From: Bacillus massilinigeriensis
GTDB lineage: Bacteria; Bacillota; Bacilli; Bacillales; Cytobacillaceae
DNA length: 64,000 bases
Direction of reading: 5' to 3'
NCBI RefSeq assembly: GCF_900111815.1
Contig: NZ_LT630004.1
Span: forward strand, 1,571,117 to 1,635,116
How positions within the stretch are numbered: the stretch's first letter is position 1; every line of letters starts with the position of its first letter. Shown piece by piece: positions 62,647 through 64,000 of the stretch. The position numbers and the translations under genes were made by a program. A model generated the notes under the pieces. The model was not told the DNA's origin, searched no databases, and saw nothing but the letters and a program-made list of their open reading frames with translations.

Positions 62647-63123
62647 ATGTTTCCTTGGAGCATGCTCCCAAACAATAAAGACATGCAAAAATTGTTCGGT
62701 AACATGAAATCTGGTGATGTCGAGAAATATATTCAGGATTTATTCGGTAAAATGTTTAATGAGAATATGGAAGGCGTAATGAACCCAAACGAATGGATGA
62801 AAGCTGTTCAACCCCTTCAACAAAACAGTCGGGGTGACACTCAGCACAAGGGAGCTTCCGTATTTGAAACGCATGATTACGTGTATATCCGATTGAATTT
62901 AGAACACGAAAATAGCCTAAAGGACATGAAAATATTTCATACATCTAATAAGGCCATAATAGAGAACCTTCCTCAAATAGGAGAGAAATTAAGCATTACT
63001 CTTCCTTCCCTTGTTAAAAAAAAAGGAGCATCAGCTGTGCATAAGGATGGTGTACTAGAAATCCGGATACCTAAGGCAGTGGATATGCAATTTTCCGAGG
63101 TGGATGTGAAGAATGATAGATAA
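62647..63123 (+). CDS. Divergent Hsp20/alpha-crystallin-like protein
   Basis: A 158-residue protein with an N-terminal Met/Asn-rich helical part (MLPNNKDMQKLFGNMKSGDV) and a weak alpha-crystallin domain (VFETHDYVYIRLNLEHENS to the ending AVHKDGVLEIRIPKAV). The GVLEIRIPK end is the strongest mark of the family. Related spore coat proteins in B. subtilis are CotM and CotP. RBS GGAGAGGAAGAAAGC. The second gene of the pair is closer to a standard Hsp20. Confidence 0.72.
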   Translation: MFPWSMLPNNKDMQKLFGNMKSGDVEKYIQDLFGKMFNENMEGVMNPNEWMKAVQPLQQNSRGDTQHKGASVFETHDYVYIRLNLEHENSLKDMKIFHTSNKAIIENLPQIGEKLSITLPSLVKKKGASAVHKDGVLEIRIPKAVDMQFSEVDVKNDR

Positions 63124-63147
63124 AGCATTCCAAAAGGGGGTTAAAAC

Positions 63148-63624
63148 GTGGAAGTAGAAAAACTGAAAAATTGGCTGGATCTAACAAAGCAGTATGCCAC
63201 TGAAAGCTTCTGGAAAGAGGTTTTGCAGCAGCAAAACAATCGTTCGAATACATCCGCTCATTCCAATCAACCACAAGATCGCTTTCCGCATTGCGATCTT
63301 TATGAATCTAACGGATATCTTTATGTTCAAGCTGAATTGCCTGGAATACAGGTAGAAAATATTCAAATCATTCTTCAGGGAAAAAGTCTCATTCTAAAAG
63401 GACATTATGCAACGCTTAAACCGACAATTAAATACTATTTAAAAGAACGGCCTGACAAGGAATTTGAACGGATTATCCGACTTCCTTATAAAGTACACAG
63501 GCAGAGTATTGAAACAAACATTCAAAACGGGCTGCTAACTGTCCTGCTACCTATTTTACCCGAAGAGGAGGCAGTACCAATTACCCTCAATCTTCATCAG
63601 CAAAATGAGGCAAAACCATATTAG
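63148..63624 (+). CDS. Hsp20/alpha-crystallin-family protein
   Basis: A 158-residue small heat-shock-like protein. DLYESNGYLYVQAELPGIQV, ILQGKSLILKGHY, RIIRLPYKVHRQSIET and NGLLTVLLPI are the four strands of the alpha-crystallin core. Such proteins bind unfolding proteins without ATP; here a spore coat or heat role (CotM/CotP-like) is inferred from the GerP-like neighbours. The start is GTG with GGGGG upstream. Confidence 0.82.
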   Translation: MEVEKLKNWLDLTKQYATESFWKEVLQQQNNRSNTSAHSNQPQDRFPHCDLYESNGYLYVQAELPGIQVENIQIILQGKSLILKGHYATLKPTIKYYLKERPDKEFERIIRLPYKVHRQSIETNIQNGLLTVLLPILPEEEAVPITLNLHQQNEAKPY

Positions 63625-63640
63625 AGGTTATCCAGTGTAG

Positions 63641-63667
63641 AAAAAGCTCCGAAAAACGGAGCTTTTC
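63641..63667. terminator. Bidirectional terminator
   Basis: AAAAGCTCCG / CGGAGCTTTT stem with an A-rich loop, A and T runs on both sides. Confidence 0.85.
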
Positions 63668-63670
63668 CCA

Positions 63671-64000
63671 TTAATGTTCATGTTTTGTGCTATCATGTTC
63701 CATCTTATTACTGTTAGAATCCATATTTTTATTGGATTTCTCTGGTTCACTTGGCTTTCCGATGACAAATTCCTTCTTCGGCATATTATGCATGTCCATG
63801 GCAGTTACATGAGAAATGACATAATAAGTTCCCTCTTCTTTAAAGGTTTTTGTTAAAGTGAACTTACCTTTTCCATTATTCTTGGGAGTAAGCTTTTCAT
63901 GACTGTCATCTTGAGAGCGCCAAATTTCGAATTGAATGTCTTCTGGATTCTCCACTTTTTTATCTCCATAAGTGACAGTTGCTTCAAAATTCACTTCTTC
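63671..64000 (-). CDS. FixH/YtkA-like domain protein (5' end outside window)
   Basis: The frame is open to base 64000 on the minus strand, so the start lies beyond the window. The visible 109 residues have a YtkA-like beta-sandwich (FEATVTYGDKKVENPEDIQ, GTYYVISHVTAMDMHNMPKK) and a His/Ser/Asn/Lys-rich tail. FixH-like domains occur in copper and cytochrome oxidase assembly proteins. The His-rich MHNMP and HEH ends may bind metal. Confidence 0.75.
   Translation of the reverse strand, partial: EEVNFEATVTYGDKKVENPEDIQFEIWRSQDDSHEKLTPKNNGKGKFTLTKTFKEEGTYYVISHVTAMDMHNMPKKEFVIGKPSEPEKSNKNMDSNSNKMEHDSTKHEH

Overview
The window is a contiguous piece of a low-GC Gram-positive chromosome, almost certainly a spore-forming member of the Bacillaceae. 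Evidence: strong AAGGAGG-type ribosome binding sites, frequent TTG/GTG starts, and many genes that match Bacillus families (YteA, YocH, YkuS, YuzL, YdjO, Sda, YkoU/YkoV, SodF, GerP-like proteins). Most genes sit in short transcription units bounded by clear rho-independent terminators. No prophage, CRISPR array or rRNA cluster is visible.

Region by region. 1-6.6 kb: the end of an MMPL/RND transporter, a YihY membrane protein, YteA, the LysM/3D wall protein YocH and an orphan MHYT-PAS-PAS histidine kinase. 6.6-7.7 kb: no credible protein gene, but on the minus strand a promoter, a terminator and many hairpins, with complementary ends; this looks like a large structured RNA of about 0.73 kb. 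7.7-16.4 kb: YqjF and small peptides, two transporters (one of the formate/nitrite family), ScoI, an ABC-F ATPase, YuzL, YkuS, and a lone ModB permease followed by a cupredoxin. 16.5-19.9 kb: pflB-pflA. 19.9-26.8 kb: a Na+/H+ antiporter, a MifM-like arrest peptide in front of yidC, two crcB genes, small proteins and an acyl-CoA synthetase. 27.0-28.7 kb: IS1380-family copy 1, then an Sda homologue. 29-35 kb: odhAB and mnmH. 35-46 kb: a methyltransferase, MOSC protein, MFS pump, a type I toxin-antitoxin candidate, sodF, an M42 peptidase, an aminotransferase, an orphan glgC, ydjO, a LysE exporter and an amino-acid permease. 46-55 kb: a second MOSC protein, a phosphoesterase, divergent ku/ligD, dapF, a TlpA-like protein and a subtilisin-like protease. 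55-57.5 kb: IS copy 2 inserted inside a DUF4870 gene. 57.5-64 kb: an amidohydrolase, GNAT, MATE, a degenerate SDR, two GerP-like genes, two Hsp20-like genes and the end of a FixH/YtkA-like gene.

Functional themes. Fermentative formate metabolism: pflB-pflA and the formate/nitrite channel both carry Rex-like operators. Aerobic metabolism: odhAB, ScoI, SodF. Sporulation and spore functions: the orphan kinase, Sda, ku/ligD, GerP-like and Hsp20-like genes. The most interesting regions are RNA-level systems: (1) a mifM-like leader with an SD-sequestering stem in front of yidC; (2) the minus-strand structured RNA candidate at about 6.8-7.56 kb; (3) a type I toxin with a convergent antisense RNA at 37.85-38.12 kb; (4) a leader with a tRNA-like T arm before an acetyltransferase; (5) a leader terminator before ydjO.
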